DNA of 64,000 nucleotides from Bacillus sp. es.036 (GTDB lineage: Bacteria; Bacillota; Bacilli; Bacillales; Guptibacillaceae), in assembly GCF_002563635.1 (NCBI RefSeq), contig NZ_PDIZ01000001.1:1922001-1986000 (forward strand). Reading direction: 5' to 3'. The notes below the pieces were generated by a model that did no database searches, was not told the origin of the DNA, and saw only the letters and a list, made by a program, of their open reading frames with translations. Positions 54,244 to 63,250 of the stretch are shown here, one piece after another; positions within the stretch are counted from its first letter, which is position 1; the number at the start of each line of letters is the position of its first letter. The position numbers and the translations under genes are program-made.

Positions 54244-56808
54244 CTAAAGTCCGCACTTCAGTTGTGCACTACAATTATCACATGTATTACATCCACCGAT
54301 TTCTTTTACTTGTCCTTTCCGACAGACTGGACACGTATTACCTACTTCAGACCCGATTGTTACATCAGTTGAACGAAGGTCAGTGATTGTATCAACAAGA
54401 ACAACTTGTTTCTTTTCTTGCATCCCATCCTCAAATTCAAGCTGCTCAAATGAATTATCCTCAGCTTTAAGGGTTAGAACTTGAGAATCACGGCTTCCAT
54501 CTACATAAACCGTGCCTCCCTTAGCGCCGCCATTATAAAGACGCTCATAAACAGCTTCTACTTGCTTTACGGAATAACCTTTTGGCGCATTTACCGTTTT
54601 AGAGATCGAACTATCTACCCAGCGTTGAATCACACATTGCGTATCAGCATGATCTTCAGGGGCAAGTTCCATTGCGGAAACAAACCATTCTGGCAACTTC
54701 TCTGGATCTGCTTCTGGATTTTTTTCGTAGTATTCTGCTAGTATATCTGCTTTCACTTCGATAAATTTACCGAGGCGACCACTGCGGAAATAAGAGAACG
54801 AGAAGTATGGCTCAAGACCGGTTGAAACGCCAACCATCGTACCTGTACTACCCGTAGGCGCTACAGTTAGTAGATGTGAGTTACGAATACCATAATCCAT
54901 AATGCTGTCTCGTAAATCATTCGGCATTTGTTGCATATAGCCAGTGTTAACAAAAGCTTCACGTAACCGATTTGTTTCGTCTGCTGTCTCACCTTCTAGG
55001 AACGGGAAACTGCCTTTTTCCTTAGCTAAGTCAACTGAAGCACGATAAGCCGTAGTCGCGATTGTTTCAAATATTTGATCAGTTAACTTATTTCCTTCTT
55101 CAGAGCCGTACACTGTTTCGCAATAGATCAATAAATCATGAAGCCCCATTACTCCTAGACCCACGCGGCGCTCACCAAGAGCTTGTTTTTCGTTTTCTCT
55201 TAAGAAATATGGCGTTGCATCAATAACGTTATCTTGCATTCTTACGCCTACTTCGACAGTTTCTTTCAATTTTTCGAAATCAACTGTTTTCTTCTCTTTA
55301 TTTGCCATTTCAGCGAGGTTTACAGCCGCGAGGTTACAAACTGAATAAGGCGCTAACGGTTGCTCTCCACAAGGATTCGTTGCTACCACTTTTTGGCCAT
55401 AAGATGTAGCGTTTGTTTTTTCATTAGCATTATCAATAAAGAAGATTCCTGGTTCTGCCGAATATGTTGCACAAATATTGATAAGATCCCATAGCTCTTT
55501 TGCCTGAACTTTACGATACGTTCTTACAGGGAATCCTTGTTCTTTCCAATCACGAACATCACCAGATTCGTGCCAGTTCTCATTGTAGAAACTCATTTGT
55601 TCTTTCGTATAGTTTTCTACATCAGGAAAGCGCAGTTCATACTCAGCATCATTTTCGACTGCATCCATGAAATCCTTCGTGAGACAAACAGAAATATTTG
55701 CTCCAGTTAAAAAGTCTGGATTATGAACGGAATACGTACCACCAGTCGCTAATTTTTCCTGTGCGTCTTGCATCACTTTTTCTTCAAAACCACCTGTACC
55801 GGGGATACTACGATAATTTAGAATGCTTTGGTACATCGATCTCTCAGCATCAGAAAGAGGCGTGAATTTCAGTTTATCTTCTGCAAGCTTTTTAATCTGC
55901 TCGTCTTTTGTGTTTTCCACAAGAAAACGAAGGATGCGTGGGTTTTGCATTTTTGAAATGATGAATTCAATAATATCAGGATGCCAATCTGCAAGCATGA
56001 TCATCTGTGCACCGCGACGTGATCCGCCCTGCTCTACGAGATGTGTAAGCTTTGCAATATCATCAAGCCATGAAACGGACCCCGATGACTTTCCATTAAC
56101 TCCTCTTGCAAGAGTGTTCCTCGGACGAAGCGTTGAGCCATTTGTTCCTACCCCGCCTCCGCGACTCATAATTTCCATTACCTGTTTGCGGTGCTCCGAA
56201 ATGCCTTCTCTTGAATCTTGTGGAAACGGCATAACATAACAATTGAAATAGGTTACTTCCGTATCTGCACCTGCGCCATATAGTACTCGTCCTGCTGGGA
56301 CAAAGTTCATTGATGAAAGTTCATTATAGAAACGATCTTCCCAATATTTCTTTTCACCATCCGTTTTCTCAACATCTGCCAAGCCCCGAGCGTTCCGTCG
56401 TGCAATTTGCTCATAGTAAACTTCAAGAGGCTTCTCAATAACGTCCAATGAACGTACAATTAAGCCAGTTTCTCTCTCTTCTTCAGTATCCAGTACACCG
56501 ATATAGTCTTCATGCACAGCAACAGTCGCTTTCTTTGAAGCTAGATCCAGTTTTTCAATATATCCAAGACCTCGTGCTGGGAACTTTGGATCTTCCTTAA
56601 TCGTTAAGACAACAAAATCACCTTTTTGCAACGTCTTTTTTTCAGTATCTTTAAAGGCATAGCGATCCAGCATAACAAGACGACTTACACCTTTGTGGCT
56701 AAGGTGCATATCTTCTGTAATAGGATGAACCTGCGCGAACATCTCAATATCTTTATTTAACTGTGCGATGTTAATGGACCTTCTTTTTTCATTGGTTTTT
56801 ATTGTCAT
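54244..56808 (-). CDS. nrdJ: Adenosylcobalamin-dependent ribonucleotide reductase (class II)
   Basis: An 854-residue class II reductase. Features: VPAGRVLYGAG, the first active cysteine in YFNCYVMPFP, the radical-loop region NPCGEQPLAPYSVCNLAAVNL with the N-x-C-x-E pattern, VAPTGSTGTMVGVSTGLEP, and a C-terminal zinc-ribbon-like cysteine cluster (CPVCRKG ... CNTCDNC). It makes deoxynucleotides and needs adenosylcobalamin, not oxygen. The ATG at 56808 follows GGAGGGG; the frame extends 10 codons further without support. NrdR boxes lie in its promoter. It is absent from this place in B. subtilis, so it is an accessory insertion between mntR and lipM. Confidence 0.94.
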   Translation of the reverse strand: MTIKTNEKRRSINIAQLNKDIEMFAQVHPITEDMHLSHKGVSRLVMLDRYAFKDTEKKTLQKGDFVVLTIKEDPKFPARGLGYIEKLDLASKKATVAVHEDYIGVLDTEEERETGLIVRSLDVIEKPLEVYYEQIARRNARGLADVEKTDGEKKYWEDRFYNELSSMNFVPAGRVLYGAGADTEVTYFNCYVMPFPQDSREGISEHRKQVMEIMSRGGGVGTNGSTLRPRNTLARGVNGKSSGSVSWLDDIAKLTHLVEQGGSRRGAQMIMLADWHPDIIEFIISKMQNPRILRFLVENTKDEQIKKLAEDKLKFTPLSDAERSMYQSILNYRSIPGTGGFEEKVMQDAQEKLATGGTYSVHNPDFLTGANISVCLTKDFMDAVENDAEYELRFPDVENYTKEQMSFYNENWHESGDVRDWKEQGFPVRTYRKVQAKELWDLINICATYSAEPGIFFIDNANEKTNATSYGQKVVATNPCGEQPLAPYSVCNLAAVNLAEMANKEKKTVDFEKLKETVEVGVRMQDNVIDATPYFLRENEKQALGERRVGLGVMGLHDLLIYCETVYGSEEGNKLTDQIFETIATTAYRASVDLAKEKGSFPFLEGETADETNRLREAFVNTGYMQQMPNDLRDSIMDYGIRNSHLLTVAPTGSTGTMVGVSTGLEPYFSFSYFRSGRLGKFIEVKADILAEYYEKNPEADPEKLPEWFVSAMELAPEDHADTQCVIQRWVDSSISKTVNAPKGYSVKQVEAVYERLYNGGAKGGTVYVDGSRDSQVLTLKAEDNSFEQLEFEDGMQEKKQVVLVDTITDLRSTDVTIGSEVGNTCPVCRKGQVKEIGGCNTCDNCSAQLKCGL

Positions 56809-56922
56809 ATAAACCCCTCCGTTTCGACATTTATACATATAAGAGCAACTCTAGATGTATGTAACTGTGATAAATCGTCTTGATTAATAGTAGCACATGT
56901 CCATCATGCAGACAATCATTTT

Positions 56923-56938
56923 AAACCATATATAGTGT
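56923..56938 (-). promoter_or_regulatory. NrdR box 1
   Basis: Plus strand AAACCATATATAGTGT, 14 of 16 matches to the palindromic NrdR consensus ACACWATATATWGTGT. It overlaps the -10 element. Confidence 0.7.
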
Positions 56939-56956
56939 TCAGAATTCTTTGCCCAA
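56929..56956 (-). promoter_or_regulatory. Promoter of nrdJ overlapped by NrdR boxes
   Basis: Minus strand TTGGGC (56956-56951), 16-base spacer, TATATA (56934-56929), about 120 bases before the ATG. Confidence 0.5.
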
Positions 56957-56971
56957 TACTACATATAGTAA
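56956..56971 (-). promoter_or_regulatory. NrdR box 2
   Basis: Plus strand ATACTACATATAGTAA, 12 of 16 consensus matches, 33 bases from box 1 (three helical turns), the usual spacing of NrdR box pairs. Confidence 0.6.
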
Positions 56972-57200
56972 AACGGCGGATGTTCGTTTAATTTGTCAAC
57001 TTTCAAATTAAGTGAAAATACGAGATTACACTCGATAAATCCAGGTTGAATTACAAGAACAGAGAAAAAAGAGGAATTTTGTCTATTGCACATTTATCCA
57101 CATTCTGTCTTTTGATCTTAGCCTATCTTTAAATAAAGAACGCGTTTCGTTAATGCAACAAGAATAACTTTAGAACATTTGTTCCTCTATAGTCAATAGG
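56972..57200. other. Intergenic stretch upstream of nrdJ, no gene seen
   Basis: AT-rich DNA between the NrdR boxes and the lipM terminator. No open frame with a ribosome binding site, no cobalamin riboswitch hallmark and no repeat was recognised. Confidence 0.5.
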
Positions 57201-57224
57201 AAAAAGCACCCATGGCAGGTGCTC
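57201..57224 (-). terminator. Terminator of lipM
   Basis: A short stem AGCACC/GGTGCT (57205-57210 and 57218-57223) with further pairing possible in the loop, followed by TTTTT on the minus strand, at the lipM stop. Confidence 0.7.
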
Positions 57225-58053
57225 ATTTACTAAAGTTCCATTCGTTACTTGCATACTTGTCCATTGCCAAATCGTTCACGTAAGCTTCTTGTTCTTTTGA
57301 TAGCTCAAATAGGACTAACTCAATGTTAAGGCCTTTTTGAAATCCATCATAAAAGGCTTTAATCGCTTCTGAAATTGATACTGGTGTATCGCGAAGTGCA
57401 TTAATAGCCACCGCTTTGTTTCTGAATCCTCTTTGCATCCGTTCACGAATTCGATCATTTTTAAATTTAAAGCAATCAAACAATTTATCTTCATCAATAT
57501 CTAGCAAAATAGATCCATGCTGGAGGATGACACCTTTTTGGCGCGTTTGAGCACTCCCAGCCACTTTCCGTCCTTCTACAACAAGTTCATAATACGAGGG
57601 AGAATCAAAGCATACACCAGACCTGGGAGCCCTAAGTTCTTCTTTTTCTTTCTCAGTTTCAGGAACAGAGAAGTAAGCATTTAAACCAAGTTGTTGAAAA
57701 CCAATCAATAGGCCTTCAGAAATAACACGGTATGCTTCCCTTACTGTAGTTGGCATATCAGGATAATCTTCAGATACAATAACGCTGTATGTAACCTCTT
57801 TATCATGAAGAACAGCTCTTCCACCTGTAGGTCTTCTCACAAAGCCCAACCCATAGTTCTCTACGGCTTCCATATTTATATCTTTTTCAATACGTTGGAA
57901 GTAACCGATTGATAGGGTTGGAGGGTTCCATCCGTAAAATCGAATGACTGGAGGTATGCTCCCTTCACTGTGCCATTTCAACAACGCTTCATCTAGTGCC
58001 ATGTTATATGCTGGAGAACGTTCTCCCGAATCAATAAATGCCCATTGCTTCAT
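57223..58053 (-). CDS. lipM: Octanoyltransferase LipM
   Basis: A 276-residue LplA/LipM-family acyltransferase: [18 protein letters not shown], catalytic Cys at about 148 in [20 protein letters not shown], and conserved Lys in GRKVAGSAQ. It moves octanoyl from acyl carrier protein to GcvH, the first step of lipoate assembly in Bacillus. The ATG at 58053 follows AAAGGAG by 8 bases; 12 further upstream codons are unsupported. The glycine cleavage genes nearby encode lipoate-dependent partners. Confidence 0.94.
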   Translation of the reverse strand: MKQWAFIDSGERSPAYNMALDEALLKWHSEGSIPPVIRFYGWNPPTLSIGYFQRIEKDINMEAVENYGLGFVRRPTGGRAVLHDKEVTYSVIVSEDYPDMPTTVREAYRVISEGLLIGFQQLGLNAYFSVPETEKEKEELRAPRSGVCFDSPSYYELVVEGRKVAGSAQTRQKGVILQHGSILLDIDEDKLFDCFKFKNDRIRERMQRGFRNKAVAINALRDTPVSISEAIKAFYDGFQKGLNIELVLFELSKEQEAYVNDLAMDKYASNEWNFSK

Positions 58054-58096
58054 TATCGGTACTCCTTTATCACAGTTAATTTCTAACACCTCTCCT

Positions 58097-58126
58097 ATTC
58101 TAGCAGAGGTGAAAATGGATGACCAA
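58097..58126 (-). promoter_or_regulatory. Promoter of lipM
   Basis: Minus strand TTGGTC (58126-58121), 18-base spacer, TAGAAT (58102-58097), about 44 bases before the ATG. Confidence 0.5.
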
Positions 58127-58311
58127 TGAACACTCTCTTATTTTATAAAAGAAAGATCGATACGTGACGGACGTTATTTCTAACCAAGTTTCTTTTTAAA
58201 ACAAAAATAAATGACGAACAATCTCAGAACTACCTATCGGAACTAGAAAATAATATTCCGCATTTAATTCAGTAACCTTCAGGTGAATTTTTTATTTATT
58301 CTTTTTTTCTT

Positions 58312-58340
58312 TTGCGGAAAGGGGAAAAGACGTGTAAACT
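58312..58340 (+). promoter_or_regulatory. Promoter of yqhL
   Basis: TTGCGG (58312-58317), 17-base spacer, TAAACT (58335-58340), 40 bases before the ATG. Both hexamers are imperfect. Confidence 0.4.
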
Positions 58341-58380
58341 TAAGGTTGTCGATTTTACTTGAAAGGGTGTAACAAAGTAT

Positions 58381-58752
58381 ATGGAATGGATTATCGCATT
58401 ACTCGTCGCGATCATTGTGTATGTTGTCATTACTCGCTACATACAGAAAAGGAATTTGAAAACGTTAACGGAGGAAGAATTCCGAGCGGGCTACCGTAAA
58501 GCCCAACTGATTGATGTTCGTGAACCAAACGAATTTGATAACGGCCATATTCTTGGCGCAAGAAATATTCCTGTTAGTCAACTCAAAATGCGTATTAAAG
58601 AAATTCGCAAAGACCAGCCAGTCTATATGTATGATTACAACGGAATTATTGTCGCTCGTGCTGCAAGCATCCTTAGAAAGCACGGGATCAAGGACCTTTA
58701 TCAGTTAAAAGGCGGCTTCAAAAAATGGGGCGGAAAAGTAAAGAAGAAATAA
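58381..58752 (+). CDS. yqhL: Membrane-anchored rhodanese-like protein YqhL, lacking the catalytic cysteine
   Basis: A 123-residue protein with one N-terminal membrane helix (residues 1-20) and a rhodanese domain: LIDVREPNEFDNGHILGARNIP. The active-site loop, which normally begins with Cys, reads YMYDYNGIIVARAA; Asp stands where Cys is expected and no Cys occurs anywhere in the protein. Sulfur transfer by the usual mechanism is therefore not possible. The rest matches B. subtilis YqhL closely (LYQLKGGFKKW at the end), so the gene is intact and likely has a binding or regulatory role. Confidence 0.88.
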   Translation: MEWIIALLVAIIVYVVITRYIQKRNLKTLTEEEFRAGYRKAQLIDVREPNEFDNGHILGARNIPVSQLKMRIKEIRKDQPVYMYDYNGIIVARAASILRKHGIKDLYQLKGGFKKWGGKVKKK

Positions 58753-58782
58753 AAAGCAGCTGCGTAGCAGCTGCTTTTTTAT
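58751..58782. terminator. Bidirectional terminator between yqhL and gcvPB
   Basis: A perfect 13-bp stem (58751-58763 with 58767-58779), 3-base loop, A run on one side and T run on the other, between convergent genes; overlaps the yqhL stop. Confidence 0.95.
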
Positions 58783-58816
58783 TTCCGCAAAGTATTTAAT
58801 TACGCTGATACGCAGA

Positions 58817-60274
58817 TTACGCTTTTTGGTATCGTAATATTGGTTTTCTAGCAGCGGTCGTTTCATCCAGTCGACCAATGACAGTTGTATGAGGAGCTTC
58901 CTGCACAATTTCAGGGTTATCTTCTGCTTCTTTAGCAATCTGAAGCAGTACATCACAGAATTCATCAAGCGTTTCTTTTGATTCTGTTTCTGTAGGTTCA
59001 ATCATCATACACTCTTCGACATTGATAGGGAAATAAATCGTAGGTGGATGATACCCAAAATCAAGCAAACGCTTGGCCATATCTAACGTTCGAACACCCA
59101 GTTTCTTTTGTTTCTTACCAGAAATAACGAATTCGTGCTTACAATGCTGTTCATACGGCAACACAAAAGCATCTTGAAGACGTCTCATCATATAATTTGC
59201 GTTCAAAACCGCGTTTTCAGATACTTGCTTTAGTCCTTCTGGCCCCATCGTACGAATGTACGTATAAGCACGGACGTTAATACCAAAGTTTCCATAATAA
59301 GGTTTCACTCGTCCAATCGATTGAGGACGATCATAGTCAAAACGATACGCATCATTTGCTTTTACAAGGACTGGTTTCGGAAGATATGGGATTAAATCTG
59401 ATTTAACGCCCACAGGTCCTGAACCAGGTCCTCCTCCACCGTGTGGTCCAGTAAAGGTTTTGTGTAAATTTAAATGCACGACATCAAAGCCCATATCCCC
59501 CGGGCGAGCTGCCCCCATAATGGCATTCATATTTGCACCATCATAATAGAGTTTTCCACCAGCATCATGAATAATTGTCGCCATCTCGGTAATTTGCTCT
59601 TCAAACAGACCAAGGGTATTGGGATTTGTAAGCATAAGAGCTGCCGTGTCATGATCTACAACACGCTTTAGATCTTCAAGATCAACTAGCCCTTTTTCAT
59701 TTGATTTAACGGTCACTGCCTCAAAACCAGCAACGGTGGCAGAGGCGGGATTTGTACCGTGGGCAGAGTCTGGGACAATGACTTTTGTACGATTAAAATC
59801 CCCATTTGCTTCATGATAGGCACGAATCATCATTAATCCTGTCCACTCGCCATGAGCACCTGCAGCAGGTTGTAGGGTCACTTCGTCCATACCTGTTACA
59901 GCGACAAGGTTTTCCTGAAGGTTGTACATCATTTCTAGCGCACCCTGAACGGTCTCCTCTTCTTGAAGCGGATGGACAAAAGCAAAACCAGGATACCTTG
60001 CCACATCTTCGTTAATTTTTGGATTATACTTCATCGTACATGAACCAAGCGGATAAAATCCAGAATCCACCCCGTGATTACGTTTCGATAAGGCGGTATA
60101 GTGACGCATTAGCTGCAGCTCTGACACTTCTGGTAGCTCCGGTTCAGTATTGCGATTAAATTCCTCCGGTAACCATTCATCTAAATCAATGTCAGGAACA
60201 TCAAGTTCAGGAAGACTGTATGAAATACGCTCCGGTTCACTTAGCTCAAATATTAACGCCTGGTCTTTACTCAT
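58817..60274 (-). CDS. gcvPB: Glycine dehydrogenase (decarboxylating) subunit 2
   Basis: A 485-residue PLP enzyme subunit. The PLP lysine is in [18 protein letters not shown]; the Gly-rich loop is next to it. Together with GcvPA it forms P-protein, which decarboxylates glycine and passes the aminomethyl group to lipoyl-GcvH. It overlaps gcvPA by 4 bases (ATGA). Confidence 0.96.
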   Translation of the reverse strand: MSKDQALIFELSEPERISYSLPELDVPDIDLDEWLPEEFNRNTEPELPEVSELQLMRHYTALSKRNHGVDSGFYPLGSCTMKYNPKINEDVARYPGFAFVHPLQEEETVQGALEMMYNLQENLVAVTGMDEVTLQPAAGAHGEWTGLMMIRAYHEANGDFNRTKVIVPDSAHGTNPASATVAGFEAVTVKSNEKGLVDLEDLKRVVDHDTAALMLTNPNTLGLFEEQITEMATIIHDAGGKLYYDGANMNAIMGAARPGDMGFDVVHLNLHKTFTGPHGGGGPGSGPVGVKSDLIPYLPKPVLVKANDAYRFDYDRPQSIGRVKPYYGNFGINVRAYTYIRTMGPEGLKQVSENAVLNANYMMRRLQDAFVLPYEQHCKHEFVISGKKQKKLGVRTLDMAKRLLDFGYHPPTIYFPINVEECMMIEPTETESKETLDEFCDVLLQIAKEAEDNPEIVQEAPHTTVIGRLDETTAARKPILRYQKA

Positions 60275-61614
60275 TTTGCTCCCCCCACTTCTTCTACAAA
60301 CATATCAATTTCCGCTTTTGTACGATTTTCTGTTACTGCGACAAGCATGTGATTGTTAAGTTCCGGATAATCGCGACCAAGATCATACCCGCCGATGATT
60401 CCTTTAGTTAATAACTTGCGATTCAATTCCTTGATTGGGCCGTTAACCTTAATAACAAATTCATTGAAATAGATGCCATTGAACACAGTCTCTACACCAG
60501 CTTCTTGAAGACGTGCTTTCGCATAATGAGCTTTTTTTATATTTTGCTCTGCCATTTTGCGTACGCCTTTCTTTCCGAGCGCGCTCATAGCAACTGAGGA
60601 AGCTAGCGCATTTAGTGCCTGGTTTGAACATATATTGGACGTCGCTTTATCCCTGCGAATATGCTGTTCTCTTGCTTGTAACGTAAGTACAAAACCACGC
60701 TGTCCATTATCATCAGTTGTTTGTCCAATCAAACGTCCTGGAACTTTCCGCATTAGTTTTTTCGTCACTGCGAAATATCCACAGTGAGGCCCACCAAATT
60801 GAGCTGGGATACCAAACGGCTGACAATCTCCCACAACAATATCTGCACCCATCTCACCAGGTGGAGTTAAGCGCCCAAGCGCCAGTGGGTTACTTGAAAC
60901 GACAAACATTGCTTTTTGCTCATGTACAAGCTTTTCAATATCTGGCAATGGTTCAAGTTGCCCGAAAAAGTTCGGATACTGAACCATCACACAAGCAGTA
61001 TTTTCGTCAATTTCTTGCTTCAACTTATCTAAGTCTGTAACTCCATTGCTCGAATCGACTTCAACCACGGATAAGCGTTGCCCTCTAGCATAAGTATCAA
61101 TTACGGCACGCGCTTCTGGGTGGACCGTTTTAGATACGATGATTTTTTTCTTTTTTGTTTGTCCGGCACTTAGCAGACCCGCTTCAGCTAGAGCCGTAGG
61201 ACCATCGTACATCGAGGAATTCGCTACTTCCATTCCTGTTAATTCACTAATCATCGTTTGAAACTCAAAAATAGCTTGCAATTCACCTTGAGAAATTTCA
61301 GGTTGGTATGGCGTGTAGGCCGTATAAAACTCAGAGCGACGAATAACGTGATCTACGACAGAAGGAATGGCATGATCATAAACGCCTGCACCGAGGAAAG
61401 ACGCATTTTCGAGAGTATTCGCATTTTGGGATGATAGCTTTGACATGTAACGAATCAATTCCGATTCAAAAAGCTGCTTTTCCACCTTAAGTTCGCCTTT
61501 AAAACGAATGGCTTCTGGAATATCCTCAAAAAGATCCTGAACAGAGTCCACCCCAATTGTTTCAAGCATTTCTTTCCTGTCCTGGTCAGTCGTTGGCAAA
61601 TAGCGATGTTTCAT
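60271..61614 (-). CDS. gcvPA: Glycine dehydrogenase (decarboxylating) subunit 1
   Basis: A 447-residue N-terminal-type P-protein subunit, beginning [17 protein letters not shown], with [23 protein letters not shown] and [15 protein letters not shown]-type sequence (here [12 protein letters not shown]). Forms the alpha2beta2 P-protein with GcvPB. 26 bases after gcvT. Confidence 0.96.
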   Translation of the reverse strand: MKHRYLPTTDQDRKEMLETIGVDSVQDLFEDIPEAIRFKGELKVEKQLFESELIRYMSKLSSQNANTLENASFLGAGVYDHAIPSVVDHVIRRSEFYTAYTPYQPEISQGELQAIFEFQTMISELTGMEVANSSMYDGPTALAEAGLLSAGQTKKKKIIVSKTVHPEARAVIDTYARGQRLSVVEVDSSNGVTDLDKLKQEIDENTACVMVQYPNFFGQLEPLPDIEKLVHEQKAMFVVSSNPLALGRLTPPGEMGADIVVGDCQPFGIPAQFGGPHCGYFAVTKKLMRKVPGRLIGQTTDDNGQRGFVLTLQAREQHIRRDKATSNICSNQALNALASSVAMSALGKKGVRKMAEQNIKKAHYAKARLQEAGVETVFNGIYFNEFVIKVNGPIKELNRKLLTKGIIGGYDLGRDYPELNNHMLVAVTENRTKAEIDMFVEEVGGAK

Positions 61615-61640
61615 ATGTTCATTTCCTCCTCAGTATCCGT

Positions 61641-62741
61641 TTATTTCTGACGTTTATAGAATGGTGATGGAATAACTTTTGCTTGTACACGCTTATTGCG
61701 AATTTCCACATCTAACTCAGTATCCATTTCTGTATACTCTTTCTTAATTAGCGCAAGACCAACGTTCTTTTTTAAAGTTGGCGATTGTGTACCTGTTGTC
61801 ACTTCTCCAATCAGTTGTTCCCCTTTATAAACAAGGTAGTTCGTACGAGGAATACCCCTCCCAATCATTTCAATGCCAACCAATTTTCGCTCCAGGCCTT
61901 TTTCACGCTGACGAAGGAGAGCAGATTTACCAATAAAATCAGCCTCTTTACTAGTTTTAACAGCAAAACCGATTCCCGCTTCAAGCGGAGTGATATCCTT
62001 CGTTAGCTCCTGTCCGTAAAGAGCCAGCTTAGCTTCAAATCTAAGAGTATCACGAGCTCCCAAGCCGCAAGGTAAGATATTTTCAGGTTCACCCGCAGCT
62101 AAAATTGCCTTCCAGAGAGCAGGGGCATCTTCTGAAGCGGTATATAGTTCAAATCCATCTTCACCTGTATAACCAGTTCGAGAAACTAACGTTTTAATTC
62201 CCGCGATCATAAGATCAGCCTGAAACTTAAAGAAACCAATTGATGAAAGATCTGTATTTGTGAGACGTTGCAGAATGACCTCTGCTTTTGGACCTTGAAT
62301 CGCTAGTTGAGCCATCTCATTCGATATATTGTTAAGGGATACACCTTCAATGATGTGCTCCTCAAGCCAGTCAAAATCCTTAACGGTATTCGCTGCATTT
62401 ACGACTAATAAGTAATGTTCCTCCGAGTATTTGTAAACGAGAAGGTCGTCTACCGTACCACCATCCTCATAGCACATCGCAGTATACTGGGCTCCATTTA
62501 CTTTCAGTTTGCTAACATCATTTGTCATCATCTTCTGAAGATAATCAAGGGCTTGTTCACCTTTGACATCAATTTCTCCCATATGAGAAACATCAAATAA
62601 ACCAGCTCTTGTTCTCACAGCTTCATGCTCTTCCTTAATACTAGAAAATTGAACAGGAAGTGCCCATCCACCAAAATCAATCGTTTTAGCACCCATTGAC
62701 TTATACGTTTCAAATAACGGGGTTTTCAATAACTCGCTCAT
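61641..62741 (-). CDS. gcvT: Aminomethyltransferase (T-protein)
   Basis: A 366-residue folate-dependent T-protein: [32 protein letters not shown] with the folate-binding region, and [25 protein letters not shown]. It releases ammonia and makes methylenetetrahydrofolate. First gene of gcvT-gcvPA-gcvPB, directly under the glycine riboswitch. gcvH is not in the window. Confidence 0.96.
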   Translation of the reverse strand: MSELLKTPLFETYKSMGAKTIDFGGWALPVQFSSIKEEHEAVRTRAGLFDVSHMGEIDVKGEQALDYLQKMMTNDVSKLKVNGAQYTAMCYEDGGTVDDLLVYKYSEEHYLLVVNAANTVKDFDWLEEHIIEGVSLNNISNEMAQLAIQGPKAEVILQRLTNTDLSSIGFFKFQADLMIAGIKTLVSRTGYTGEDGFELYTASEDAPALWKAILAAGEPENILPCGLGARDTLRFEAKLALYGQELTKDITPLEAGIGFAVKTSKEADFIGKSALLRQREKGLERKLVGIEMIGRGIPRTNYLVYKGEQLIGEVTTGTQSPTLKKNVGLALIKKEYTEMDTELDVEIRNKRVQAKVIPSPFYKRQK

Positions 62742-62824
62742 CTTGTTCCCTCCTATAACATCGAAATCAAAATCGTTTCATTTAACCCTAACCAACTATG
62801 CAAACCAAACCATGTCCAGCCATT

Positions 62825-62872
62825 AAAAAAGGACAGAGAAAACCCGCTGTCAGTAGCGCGTTTTCTCTGTCC
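62825..62872 (-). terminator. Riboswitch-controlled terminator before gcvT
   Basis: A 13-bp stem (62860-62872 with 62831-62843), 16-base loop and a six-U run. Its first arm contains CAGAG (62869-62865), which is also the 3' strand of the aptamer 2 closing helix, so terminator and ligand-bound aptamer exclude each other. Confidence 0.92.
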
Positions 62873-63034
62873 TTTTGACCTGAAAGTTTCTCCTCACATT
62901 AAAGTGCGAGGATTACATCTTTGGCGGCTTAAAGAAGCTCTCTCCAGAGGTGCGTCTAACAAGAGTCTTTTTGCCTGAGAGATTCACAAATTTGCTTGCT
63001 CCTTCGGCGCTGCATCTAGCAGTCTCTCCTCTTG
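62865..63034 (-). ncRNA. Tandem glycine riboswitch
   Basis: Two consecutive glycine aptamers upstream of gcvT. Aptamer 1 (63034-62960) is closed by CAAGAG/CTCTTG and contains GGAGAGACTGC, GCGCCGAAGGAGCAA and CTCTCAGGCAAAAAGAC. Aptamer 2 (62949-62865) is closed by CTCTG/CAGAG and contains GGAGAGAGC, GCCGCCAAAG and TTTCAGGTCAAAAGGAC. These core segments are the known gcvT motif. Overlap of the second closing helix with the terminator predicts that glycine turns expression on, as shown for B. subtilis gcvT. A TACAAT hexamer at 63075-63070 could be the promoter -10, without a good -35. Confidence 0.95.
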
Positions 63035-63250
63035 CCTTCATTCGCTTATTTTCAGTTTTAAGGTATTGGATTGTATGGATTGATTCATACTATTAATGCT
63101 TTCGATTTCAATCCTACCACTACCACAGGAGCGTTGGCAACAATCTTTTTAATAATAAAAGTATTTTAACTACTATATTAAACACGAACAATATTATACA
63201 TTAAACTTATATCATTCGTAAATAACAGTTTTAAAGAAAGGGTTTTCATT

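Noticed and set aside
55823-56239. A 138-codon open frame on the plus strand
   Set aside because: It lies fully antisense to nrdJ, has no ribosome binding site and an unnatural composition; it is a shadow of the coding strand.
56972-57200. Possible cobalamin riboswitch upstream of nrdJ
   Set aside because: No B12-box-like or conserved core sequence was seen; the same holds for the mutB upstream region.
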